NCBI RefSeq assembly: GCF_017255185.1
Contig: NZ_JAFKCZ010000001.1
Coordinates: 124,001 to 188,000, forward strand
DNA length: 64,000 nucleotides
Source: Parahaliea mediterranea
Lineage (GTDB): Bacteria > Pseudomonadota > Gammaproteobacteria > Pseudomonadales > Halieaceae
Direction: 5' to 3'
Shown: positions 18,284 through 25,685 of the stretch, piece after piece
Numbering within the stretch: position 1 is the first letter of the stretch
Layout: every line of letters begins with the position of its first letter
Made by a program: the position numbers and the translations under genes
Notes under the pieces: model-generated
What the model was told of the DNA's origin: nothing
Seen by the model: only the letters and a program-made list of their open reading frames with translations
Databases searched by the model: none

Positions 18284-19750
18284 TCAGGCGGGGGTGATAT
18301 TACTGTTCAGGCGGAACAGGTTGCGTGGGTCGTATTGCGCCTTGACCCGGCGCAGTCGCGGGTAGGCGGGGCCGTAGTTCCCGGCGCTGTCGGCCCCCTC
18401 GAACTCGATGTTGTCGTAGTACCCGCCGGTAAAGGGTTCGAGCGCGGCAAACCAGCGGCGGGTTCCGGCGATGGCCGCATCGTCATCGCCCGGGTCGACC
18501 CACGCGCCGGCGGTGATGAGCATGGTTTCGGCATTGCGGTGTGGGAAGGCGGTATCGAGCTCTCCGACGCGCCTGACCGCGCCGCCGGCGGTGTGGGTGA
18601 AAAAGGCCAGCCGCGGGTCGGGAATGTAGGCCTCGATCATGGCGTCCACCAGCTCCTGGGTGATCGCCTTTGCCATGCCGCTCTTGGCGTAGGAGCGAAT
18701 GCCGTGGTGGAACGTGGCGTCCTCGTGGGTCTGCAGGACCATGTAGTCCTGTGCCTTGACCCCGTCTTCCATGAGCGTGCCGATCTGGCGCATGGGCGCG
18801 AGCTCCCGTTCCCCGCTGGCGGGATTGCCGGCATAGACCACTTCCATGCCCACAATGCCCTGGCCCTCCGGCGTGGTGACCATCATCGGGCCCACGTAGA
18901 GGTCGTCCGACAGATCCTGGCTCCACTCGCCGTAGAATTCGAGGACGTCCCTCGCCTGTTCGATGGGCCACATCAGCAGCCCGCTCAGCACCTGACGCTC
19001 AAAGGGATGCAGCCGGTAATCGAAGCGTGTCACCACGCCAAAGTTGCCGCCGCCCCCGCGCAGGCCCCAGAACAGCTCTGGTTCGTCGTCGGCGCTCACC
19101 TGGCGAACCTCGCCGTCGGCGGTAACCACCTCCGCGCCCACCAGGTTGTCGATCGCGAGGCCGTACTTGCGGTTCAAGCGGCCAAAGCCACCGCCGAGGG
19201 TGAACCCGCCGACTCCGGTGTGGGAAACGACCCCCGCGGTGGTCACCAGGCCCCTGGCCAGGCAGGCGCTGTCGAGGTCGTGTAGCAGGGCGCCGCCGCC
19301 GGCCGAGGCCGTCCCGCGCTGCGTGTCCACGCCGACCGCGCGCATGTCGGCGAGGTCGATCATCAGCCCGCCGTCGCAAACCGACTTGCCGGGCCAGCTG
19401 TGGCCGCCGCCCCGGACCGCCACCAACAGCCCGCGCTCCGCCGCGAAGGTCACCGCGTGGCTCACGTCTTGCGGGTTGGCGCAGCGGGCAATCAGCGCGG
19501 GGCGTTTGTCGTGCATGCCGTTCCAGATACGGCGCATGTCGTTGTACTGAGGGTGGCCCGACATGACCACCGGGCCCTGGAGTTGCTCCCCCAGCTCCCT
19601 GAGCGCGGCCGCTTCCAGTTCGATTTCCGCGCCCGTCAGCGACACCGCCGGGATCGCGGTGTCGGCCCGGGCCGCGTGGAAGAATTGAAGGGAAAAACCG
19701 GTGGCGATACCGGCGCCGAGGGTGGCGCGGCAAAAGGTACGACGATCCAT
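18284..19750 (-). CDS. Exported FAD-linked (berberine-bridge-type) oxidoreductase
   Basis: A 488-residue protein with a twin-arginine signal (MDRRTFCRATLGAG, cleavage near HAARA-DT). It has a FAD_binding_4 domain (LLVAVRGGGHSWPGKSVCDGG, where the His is the usual covalent FAD site, and GVGGFTLGGGFGRLNRKYG). A C-terminal BBE motif follows (YPRLRRVKAQYDPRNLF). Such enzymes oxidise carbohydrates or secondary metabolites and transfer electrons to O2. The second covalent cysteine of bicovalent members is not obvious. Its substrate is unknown. Confidence 0.88.
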   Translation of the reverse strand: MDRRTFCRATLGAGIATGFSLQFFHAARADTAIPAVSLTGAEIELEAAALRELGEQLQGPVVMSGHPQYNDMRRIWNGMHDKRPALIARCANPQDVSHAVTFAAERGLLVAVRGGGHSWPGKSVCDGGLMIDLADMRAVGVDTQRGTASAGGGALLHDLDSACLARGLVTTAGVVSHTGVGGFTLGGGFGRLNRKYGLAIDNLVGAEVVTADGEVRQVSADDEPELFWGLRGGGGNFGVVTRFDYRLHPFERQVLSGLLMWPIEQARDVLEFYGEWSQDLSDDLYVGPMMVTTPEGQGIVGMEVVYAGNPASGERELAPMRQIGTLMEDGVKAQDYMVLQTHEDATFHHGIRSYAKSGMAKAITQELVDAMIEAYIPDPRLAFFTHTAGGAVRRVGELDTAFPHRNAETMLITAGAWVDPGDDDAAIAGTRRWFAALEPFTGGYYDNIEFEGADSAGNYGPAYPRLRRVKAQYDPRNLFRLNSNITPA

Positions 19751-19877
19751 GGCTGTTCCTCCCGCAGAGGCATCGATCGAGCACTCACAAGGGTAGTACA
19801 GGCTGTTGGAAACGCCAGTGCGGGGCCGGTTGCAGCGCGACTGGCGAGAGGGCCGGGGGGGGCGGCCGGTCAGTCGC

Positions 19878-21245
19878 TTAGCCGGCCTGGCGCGCCTCGA
19901 AAAAGAACTGTTCTTCCCCGAGGGCGGGCTCCAGGTGATTCAGCCAGGTGGCCTCCTCGTCGTAGCGGGCGAAGAAAGGCCGCTGTACCCAGTTGGGGTC
20001 GCGGCCCTGGATCATGCGCAGCGCCAGTACTTTCTCGCCGCGCACCTCGGTGACGCCCTGGATTTCCACCTTGCCCGGGTGCGCGCTCATGCTCGGTCCG
20101 CGGGCCGTGCGCGCGATACCGGACACCTGCTGCATGGCCTCGCGGTAGATCTCCCAGGCCCGTACCAGTGGCACCTCGAAGTAGCGGCGCGCGCCGGTGT
20201 CGCGCTCCACGAACATGTAGTAGGGCACGATGCCCAGTTCCACCTGGGTCTGCCACAGTCGCGCCCACACCGCGGGGTCGTCGTTGATATGCGCCAGCAG
20301 CGGGCCCTGGGCGCGGATCTGGGCACCGGTGTCGCGAATGCGCCGGACCGCCTCACGGGCGATGGCCGGCTCCAGTTCGCGCCAGTGATTGTAGTGGGCC
20401 ATCAGCGCCAGGTGCTTGCCGGCGGCCTGGATTTCGCGGAACAAATCAAGCAGGTCCTGAGCGTCGGCATCACTGACGAAGCGCTGGGGCCAGAACGTCA
20501 GCGCCTTGGTGCCGATGCGAATGGTGCGGATATGGTCGAACTCCTCGCCGAGCAGCGGCTCGAGGTAGGCCCGCAGGTTGCGTGTTTTCATCACCATGGG
20601 GTCGCCGCCGGTCACCAGGACATCGGTGACCTCGCGGTGCTCGCGCAGGTAGTCCTGCAACTGCCCCGATTCCTTGGCGGCGATCTGCAGGTCCTTGTCG
20701 CCCACGAACTGCGCCCAGCGGAAGCAGAATGTGCAGTAGGTGTGACAGACCTGTCCGGAGCTGGGGAAGAACAGTACCGTCTCGCGGTACTTGTGCTGCA
20801 GGCCGTCGATCGGTTCGCCGTTGACATGCGGGATATTGTGCTCCAGCTGGCCGGCCGGGTGCGGGTTCAGCTCGGCGCGGATATCGGCGACGATGGCGTT
20901 GAAATCCTCCCGCGGCAATTCGTCCCGCAGGGCCTGCGCCACGCGCTCGAAATACTCCGGCGCCAGCATCTCCCGCTGGGGGAAGGTCAGTTGGAAAATC
21001 GGGTCGTCGGGCACCGCGTCCCAGTCGATCAATTCGTCAATCACGTGTTCATTCACGCGGAAGGGCAGCACGCTGGCTACGACCTTCATCTCAAAACGCT
21101 GCTCTTCACAGAGCCGCTGCAACTGGGGGATCTTGTCCAGTTGTTTGGCGGTGTAGACCTTGAAGCGCTGGGGCGGGAAGGCCTCGCGCTCCGCCATTTC
21201 GGGCTGGTGGTCACCAATTGCAACAATAGTTTGTGTCGTCGGCAT
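19878..21245 (-). CDS. KamA-family radical SAM protein (lysine 2,3-aminomutase-like)
   Basis: A 455-residue radical SAM enzyme. Cys167, Cys171 and Cys174 (CHTYCTFCFRW) form the CxxxCxxC cluster motif, followed by VLVTGGDPMVM (the GGE-like SAM loop), and HPGKVEIQG near residue 400, which may supply the PLP lysine. KamA enzymes interconvert lysine and beta-lysine; the branch includes EpmB, but EpmB is shorter (about 340). The N-terminal 150 residues resemble the KamA helical domain. Lysine as substrate is plausible but not shown. Confidence 0.8.
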   Translation of the reverse strand: MPTTQTIVAIGDHQPEMAEREAFPPQRFKVYTAKQLDKIPQLQRLCEEQRFEMKVVASVLPFRVNEHVIDELIDWDAVPDDPIFQLTFPQREMLAPEYFERVAQALRDELPREDFNAIVADIRAELNPHPAGQLEHNIPHVNGEPIDGLQHKYRETVLFFPSSGQVCHTYCTFCFRWAQFVGDKDLQIAAKESGQLQDYLREHREVTDVLVTGGDPMVMKTRNLRAYLEPLLGEEFDHIRTIRIGTKALTFWPQRFVSDADAQDLLDLFREIQAAGKHLALMAHYNHWRELEPAIAREAVRRIRDTGAQIRAQGPLLAHINDDPAVWARLWQTQVELGIVPYYMFVERDTGARRYFEVPLVRAWEIYREAMQQVSGIARTARGPSMSAHPGKVEIQGVTEVRGEKVLALRMIQGRDPNWVQRPFFARYDEEATWLNHLEPALGEEQFFFEARQAG

Positions 21246-21511
21246 CGTGCTCCGTTCCGGTCAGGGGTTGATCGTCGGGTTCACGCGAATGGCGCAAAGG
21301 GCGGTAGCCGGGGGCTCCGCTAAGCCGGCCTGCGATGTTGCCGCCAAGCCGAAAGGGTCCGGGGCCCGTGAGCCTCGGGGGCACCTCTGGGGATGCCGTA
21401 GGGGCGCGCATTCTAGCCCAAAAAGGGTGCGAGGGTCCAATTGTGCACCCTAGTTGTGCAATCGCGCCGCCGTGAATCCAGGGGTTTTCACACTGGTGCC
21501 GCGGAAAGTCT

Positions 21512-22162
21512 TTATTGCGAGGAGGGTTGAAGAGAGTCGTGGTCCAGCTGGAAAGTGCGCTGCACAGGTTCCGCGGGTGCTTCGGCCATGGATTGTGCGG
21601 CGGTTCGGGTTTTGATGGATAGCGTGACGCTGTAGGGCGGGTCGAAGGGCGTTTTTACATCGATAGCCTCGATGTGGACCCGGTCGCCGAGAAACTCGCT
21701 GGCCAAATGACGTGTGTGTCCACTTTGTAGATCAATGTTGAACATGCCCAGGTACCAAAACGCCCCAGAGCCCTGTGTGGTGACGGCAAAAGGCGCCACG
21801 AACTGCATGGATCCGGAAATGCCGGGCAAATTCAGTGGCGTGATTAGCTGATAATCCAGCAGGACTTGCCCGCGAACCGGGCCATCCTGGTAGTCGCCAA
21901 CGGCGAGTCGTTGCGGTGCATTAACGCCGCTGAGCGTCACGGGCTTGTCGCTGTCCGGCAGGCGAATGCGAAATGGCTCGCGGGTGTCCAGACTGAACAG
22001 GCACCTCATCACGCCGGCGGCCCCGGCTTCGCACGGCGCCGGGCGCGAGCCCCTGGCGCTTTCCTTGAGATGAAGGTCATCCGTTGTGAAATGAAATCTG
22101 TGGACTCCAAGAGCCACCACCGCCAACCCCGCCGCCAAGCTTGCCCGTATCAACAGCTTCAT
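21512..22162 (-). CDS. Hypothetical exported or membrane-anchored protein
   Basis: 216 residues with an N-terminal hydrophobic segment (LLIRASLAAGLAVVALGV), then a periplasmic-looking domain rich in beta-strand sequence (SMQFVAPFAVTTQGSGAFWYLGMFNIDL). I do not recognise the family. Two cysteines (PCEAGAAGVMRC) could form a disulfide. The ATG at 22162 has a GGGATCACC leader; the frame is open to 22483 but the extra residues are low-complexity and overlap the divergent gene. Confidence 0.6.
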   Translation of the reverse strand: MKLLIRASLAAGLAVVALGVHRFHFTTDDLHLKESARGSRPAPCEAGAAGVMRCLFSLDTREPFRIRLPDSDKPVTLSGVNAPQRLAVGDYQDGPVRGQVLLDYQLITPLNLPGISGSMQFVAPFAVTTQGSGAFWYLGMFNIDLQSGHTRHLASEFLGDRVHIEAIDVKTPFDPPYSVTLSIKTRTAAQSMAEAPAEPVQRTFQLDHDSLQPSSQ

Positions 22163-22290
22163 AGGTGATCCCTTCAGCGATTTCTTCCAATACAGCGTCC
22201 TGACCTGGCTTTCCGGGGGGCGGGAGCCCGGCGGCGCGGCACGCCAGCGCGCGGCTATACTGGTCGGAAGGGTATCACGCGGAGCACAGC

Positions 22291-23253
22291 ATGAGCATTC
22301 GGCAGCGAGCCCGGGGGGCTCTTCGCGGCCCTCGGCGCGCGCAGGGAGCGATTTGTCTCGGGCGATGGCTGCTATGTACCGCGGCGCTGGTTGCGATGCC
22401 TGTTGCTCAGGCGCGTGACGCGCTGCACTGGCGCGCCGGGGACGGCGGCTTGCTGTCGGCGAGCTATCGATGGTTGTCTTCAACCCGTCTCGATGCCGGC
22501 GTCGGTGAAGTGCGGGGCAGGCGCACCGACCTGGTGGCGCAATGGGACAGTGAAGGCGGCCTGGTGGCGGGGCTGGGCCACGAGTACAGCGCGCTGGATG
22601 TTCGCGTGACTCCCGAGCGTGCAGCTCCGGTCACCAACGGCGACCTGCATACCCTGTACGCAGTTGTTTCCTGGGATCGCGCGCTGGAAAACGCGGCGTT
22701 GAGTCTGGCGTTCGCACCGGCGTTGTCAGCGTCCTCCAATGCATTCAGCGAGCCCGGCGAGTTGAACGGGGACAGCGTACAGGTCTGGGCGTCGGCGATG
22801 GCCCTGTTCCCGGCATCACGGGGTGAGTGGGTGCTGGGCGCCGCCCGCGATCATCGCTTTGGGGAAGCGACGATCTATCCGGTAGTGGGCTGGCGGTTGC
22901 GCACGGAGTCCTGGCGCGTGCGCCTGGTCTATCCGGACCTGTTGCTGCAACGGGAGCTGGGCCGGCACTGGGCTCTGGGTCTTACCCTGGCGCCGGACGG
23001 CAACGAATGGCAGGCCTTCGACGCCAACCTGGCGTGGGAGGGAGCCTTTGCTCGAGAGGCCTGGCAGGCGGAGCTGCAATTTTCCAGGCGCTGGGGTCAA
23101 CGCCTGGAGACGGCGTTGACGGCGGCATCGGTCTGGGATCAGCATTGGCGGTATGTCGCGCGTGGTGGCCAGCGTCTTGATGTGGGTAGCGACGATAGCT
23201 ACACCGTCGGTGTGCAAGTGCGCTGGCGACTCGGTGGCACAACCATGAAATAG
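22291..23253 (+). CDS. Predicted outer-membrane beta-barrel protein
   Basis: 320 residues with a long N-terminus and signal peptide (LLCTAALVAMPVAQA-RD). Alternating amphipathic strands follow, rich in Trp, Tyr and Arg (VGWRLRTESWRVRLVYPDLLL, YTVGVQVRWRLGG), as expected of a small outer-membrane barrel; it may belong to the DUF6268-type group. It is divergent from the gene at 21512. Function unknown. Confidence 0.65.
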   Translation: MSIRQRARGALRGPRRAQGAICLGRWLLCTAALVAMPVAQARDALHWRAGDGGLLSASYRWLSSTRLDAGVGEVRGRRTDLVAQWDSEGGLVAGLGHEYSALDVRVTPERAAPVTNGDLHTLYAVVSWDRALENAALSLAFAPALSASSNAFSEPGELNGDSVQVWASAMALFPASRGEWVLGAARDHRFGEATIYPVVGWRLRTESWRVRLVYPDLLLQRELGRHWALGLTLAPDGNEWQAFDANLAWEGAFAREAWQAELQFSRRWGQRLETALTAASVWDQHWRYVARGGQRLDVGSDDSYTVGVQVRWRLGGTTMK

Positions 23254-23416
23254 CGGTATGCCGCTCCCGGGCTGGCGGTGGTCCGCGGTGTCAAGTGAAT
23301 AGGGCCTGAAGTTGACAGCAAAGCCGGCAGTCGAAATACTTTCGCCGCCGGGGGGCGGAATCTGAGTGCTGGCCGATGGAGCTTTGGCCAGTTAATCGAG
23401 ACCACAGGAGATGCAT

Positions 23417-23962
23417 ATGAATGCAAGCAGACTCGCCCTGCTGGCCGCCGCGGTATTCGCGGTTTCCGGCTGTGCCACCAAAAGTTATGTCGACGAGCGC
23501 GTGGCCGCCATGGAATCCAGGGTAAACGGCAGGATCGACGAGTGGAGCGCCACCAGTCGCGAGGCGCTGGAGCGGGCGGAAATGGCCGGCAAGCTTGCCG
23601 AGGGTAAATTCCTCTACACCGTTGTGCTGGCCGAGGACGACCTGAATTTCGCAACCGACCGGGCGACCCTGTCCGAGCTCGTGCAGTCGCGACTGACCGA
23701 CCTCGCCGGCCGGCTCAAGGCCGACAACGCCAATGTGTATCTGGAAATCCAGGGCCATACGGACGCCACCGGACCGGCGGACTACAATCGGCAACTGGGC
23801 CTGCGGCGCGCGGAAGCCGTGCAGCGCTATTTGCATACCAAGGGCGTGGCTCTGGATCGGATGGCAACGATTTCCTACGGCGAGGACGCGCCCGCCGCCG
23901 ACAACAGTACCGCCGAGGGGCGCCGCGCCAACCGGCGCGTGGAGGTTGTTGTACTGAAGTAG
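23417..23962 (+). CDS. OmpA-family outer-membrane lipoprotein
   Basis: A 181-residue lipoprotein. Signal peptide with lipobox (VSGC, Cys about residue 18), a short coiled-coil stretch (residues about 23-60), then an OmpA C-terminal peptidoglycan-binding domain: NFATDRATLSE, GHTDATGPADYNRQLGLRRAEAV, and ANRRVEVVV at the end. It probably tethers the outer membrane to the cell wall, as Pal does, though it is not in a tol-pal operon. AGGAG abuts the ATG at 23411, so the ATG at 23417 (6-nt spacing) is the likelier start. Confidence 0.88.
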   Translation: MNASRLALLAAAVFAVSGCATKSYVDERVAAMESRVNGRIDEWSATSREALERAEMAGKLAEGKFLYTVVLAEDDLNFATDRATLSELVQSRLTDLAGRLKADNANVYLEIQGHTDATGPADYNRQLGLRRAEAVQRYLHTKGVALDRMATISYGEDAPAADNSTAEGRRANRRVEVVVLK

Positions 23963-24000
23963 CCGGGGGCCAGGCGTAGCCGCCCCCTGGGCACGGGAAA

Positions 24001-24029
24001 GCGGGCCGCCTTTGCGCGGCCCGCTTTTT
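24001..24029 (+). terminator. Rho-independent terminator after the OmpA lipoprotein
   Basis: GCGGGCCGC, a short loop and GCGGCCCGC form a strong GC stem (24001-24024), followed directly by TTTTT (24025-24029). It lies 38 bp after the stop codon. Confidence 0.88.
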
Positions 24030-24093
24030 GGTCGAATGAATTCGACCCTACAGGGGTGTGCTGTGGGGTGTGTAGGGCGGAATTCATTCCGCC
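24030..24093. repeat. REP/BIME-like paired hairpin element, GAATTC family (copy 1)
   Basis: Two inverted 23-nt arms (24030-24052 and 24071-24093) are separated by 18 nt. Each arm is a small hairpin around a GAATTC/AATTCATT core plus a CCCTACA or TGTAGGG extension. The arms differ in their stems (GGTCGAA/TTCGACC versus GGCGGAA/TTCCGCC), but both stems stay paired. A 14-nt direct repeat, CCGCTTTTTGGTCG, occurs at 24021-24034 and 24092-24105. The same family recurs at 61755-61820. Confidence 0.75.
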
Positions 24094-24173
24094 GCTTTTT
24101 GGTCGGGGCGTACGCTATATCGCCAGAGGCAAGGAAGCCCGCAGCGGCGAACGCCGGACGTGCTGGCGGTTGC

Positions 24174-25400
24174 TTACAGAAGCCGGCTTCTGGCGCCCGC
24201 GATCAACAGCGCGAGGACCGTCAGCGCCAGCCCCGCGGGACCCGTGACCGGGATGGCCCGCGCGGATGTTCCGGGGCCCGGAGTGGGTGGCGGTGGTGGC
24301 GCCGGCGCCGGTAGCACGGCGACGACGGTGGCATCGATCGCCGCGGCGGTATCGGGGTCGTCGGTGAGCAGGTTGGTCAGCCCGTCGGCGGATACCAGGC
24401 CCTGGTTGACGATCTGGGTCACGCTGGCCGGAGTCGAGGCGTCGATTGCCGCATCAAAGTTCACCGTGGCGGTGGTGCCGCCCGGCAGCGCGCCAAAGTC
24501 GATCTCCACGACCGTGTCGCCCGGATTGTTGCCGGACAGGACGGCGCCTTGGGTGGTGGTGACCGAGCCCGCGACCAGGTTGGTATTGCTGTCCAGGGTG
24601 TCGCGGAACACCACATTGTTCACCTGCCCGCTGCCCATGGTATTGGCGACTTGCACCGTGTAGCGCAAGACATCTCCCGGGTTAGCCACGCTGTTGCCAT
24701 GGGTGTCCACCAGCAGGTTGCCCCGTTTGCTCGCGCTGAGCGTGGAGGTGGTCTCTACACGGCCGATGGCCAGGTTCTGGGACGGCGGTGAGTAGATTTG
24801 CAATTGCAGCGCGCCAATGCTGTTGAAGGTGGCGGGACCGTTGAACCCCAGTACGGAAAAGGCCGAAAACGGCACGATGAAGGTCTGGGGGGACGAAATA
24901 CCGCCGGGGAGATTGAGCGCCGCCCGAGAAGAGTAGCCGAAGCTGGAATCGGCCACGATATACACGGTTGCCGGGTTGTCGCTGGCGTTGACGCTGATCG
25001 CGATGGCGTCGTGGCGGCCGCCTTCGGTCAGGTCGACACCGCCCAGGCCGCTGGTGTCCACGGTCCCGGTACCGTCGGCACCGTCCCAGACGACGAAGGC
25101 GTATGAGAAGGTGCCCGCCGTGGAGTCCTTGTTGTAGTTGTAGGCGCCTCCGGAGACATCCGCGCTGGAGGTAGTGCCGTCGGCTATGGTGGGGTGCAGG
25201 GTGAGCGTGAGCTCGCGTTCGCCGCCAAGGATACCGCTGCCCGATATCCAGTGGTCGACACGGGTGCCGGTATCGGCCGGTGCGGTCCGGCTTATCGCGG
25301 GTTGATCGGTTTCGAAAGTGTCGATAACAACGGCGTTGGCGGTGCCCGCCAGACAGCCCAGCGCAAGGCTGGTGGTTAGATAGCGTAAGGTGCGTCGCAA
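24174..25400 (-). CDS. Exported DUF11-type surface protein with AIPV C-terminal tail
   Basis: About 408 residues. Signal peptide (LRYLTTSLALGCLAGTANA), a beta-rich domain (residues about 25-220), then a DUF11-like repeat (NPGDVLRYTVQVANTMGSGQVNNVVFRDTLDSNT is its core region). A Pro-rich linker leads to a C-terminal AIPVTGPAG-hydrophobic-ARSRLL tail resembling IPTL-CTERM-like sorting signals. A TTG at 25400 after GAGG/AGGAC-type ribosome-binding sequence gives a normal signal peptide; the ATG at 25454 adds a charged leader. Likely cell-surface or secreted; function unknown. Confidence 0.7.
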   Translation of the reverse strand: MRRTLRYLTTSLALGCLAGTANAVVIDTFETDQPAISRTAPADTGTRVDHWISGSGILGGERELTLTLHPTIADGTTSSADVSGGAYNYNKDSTAGTFSYAFVVWDGADGTGTVDTSGLGGVDLTEGGRHDAIAISVNASDNPATVYIVADSSFGYSSRAALNLPGGISSPQTFIVPFSAFSVLGFNGPATFNSIGALQLQIYSPPSQNLAIGRVETTSTLSASKRGNLLVDTHGNSVANPGDVLRYTVQVANTMGSGQVNNVVFRDTLDSNTNLVAGSVTTTQGAVLSGNNPGDTVVEIDFGALPGGTTATVNFDAAIDASTPASVTQIVNQGLVSADGLTNLLTDDPDTAAAIDATVVAVLPAPAPPPPPTPGPGTSARAIPVTGPAGLALTVLALLIAGARSRLL

Positions 25401-25685
25401 GTCCTGTTCCTCTTTTTTGTACGAAGACTCGGTATCCGCGCCCAGGCGATGCATGGGGTTGCCACCGGGGAGCGGGGCTTTTGTCAGAGATTGCCGAAAC
25501 CCGGCGGGCTTCGGCCGGGGTATTCTAGTGGTAGAGAGGCTGACCGTACTACAAAAAACTGACCAACGGATTAAAAATAGACCGTCGAGCAGTTAAGCTG
25601 TGACACAGGCCTCGTTCGCAAGCCGGTTTGTCTTTGTTATCGACCCGGGCGGCGGGGCAACAGCCACCCATGGAGCCCGTCATCA

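Noticed and set aside
21441-21460. Direct repeat TTGTGCA at 21441-21447 and 21454-21460 upstream of the KamA-type gene
   Set aside because: Only two short copies; too little to call a regulatory site.
24174-24230. IPVTG in the C-terminal tail read as an LPXTG sortase motif
   Set aside because: The sister protein has IPVLP instead, so a shared AIPV-hydrophobic-basic tail explains both better than a classical sortase signal.
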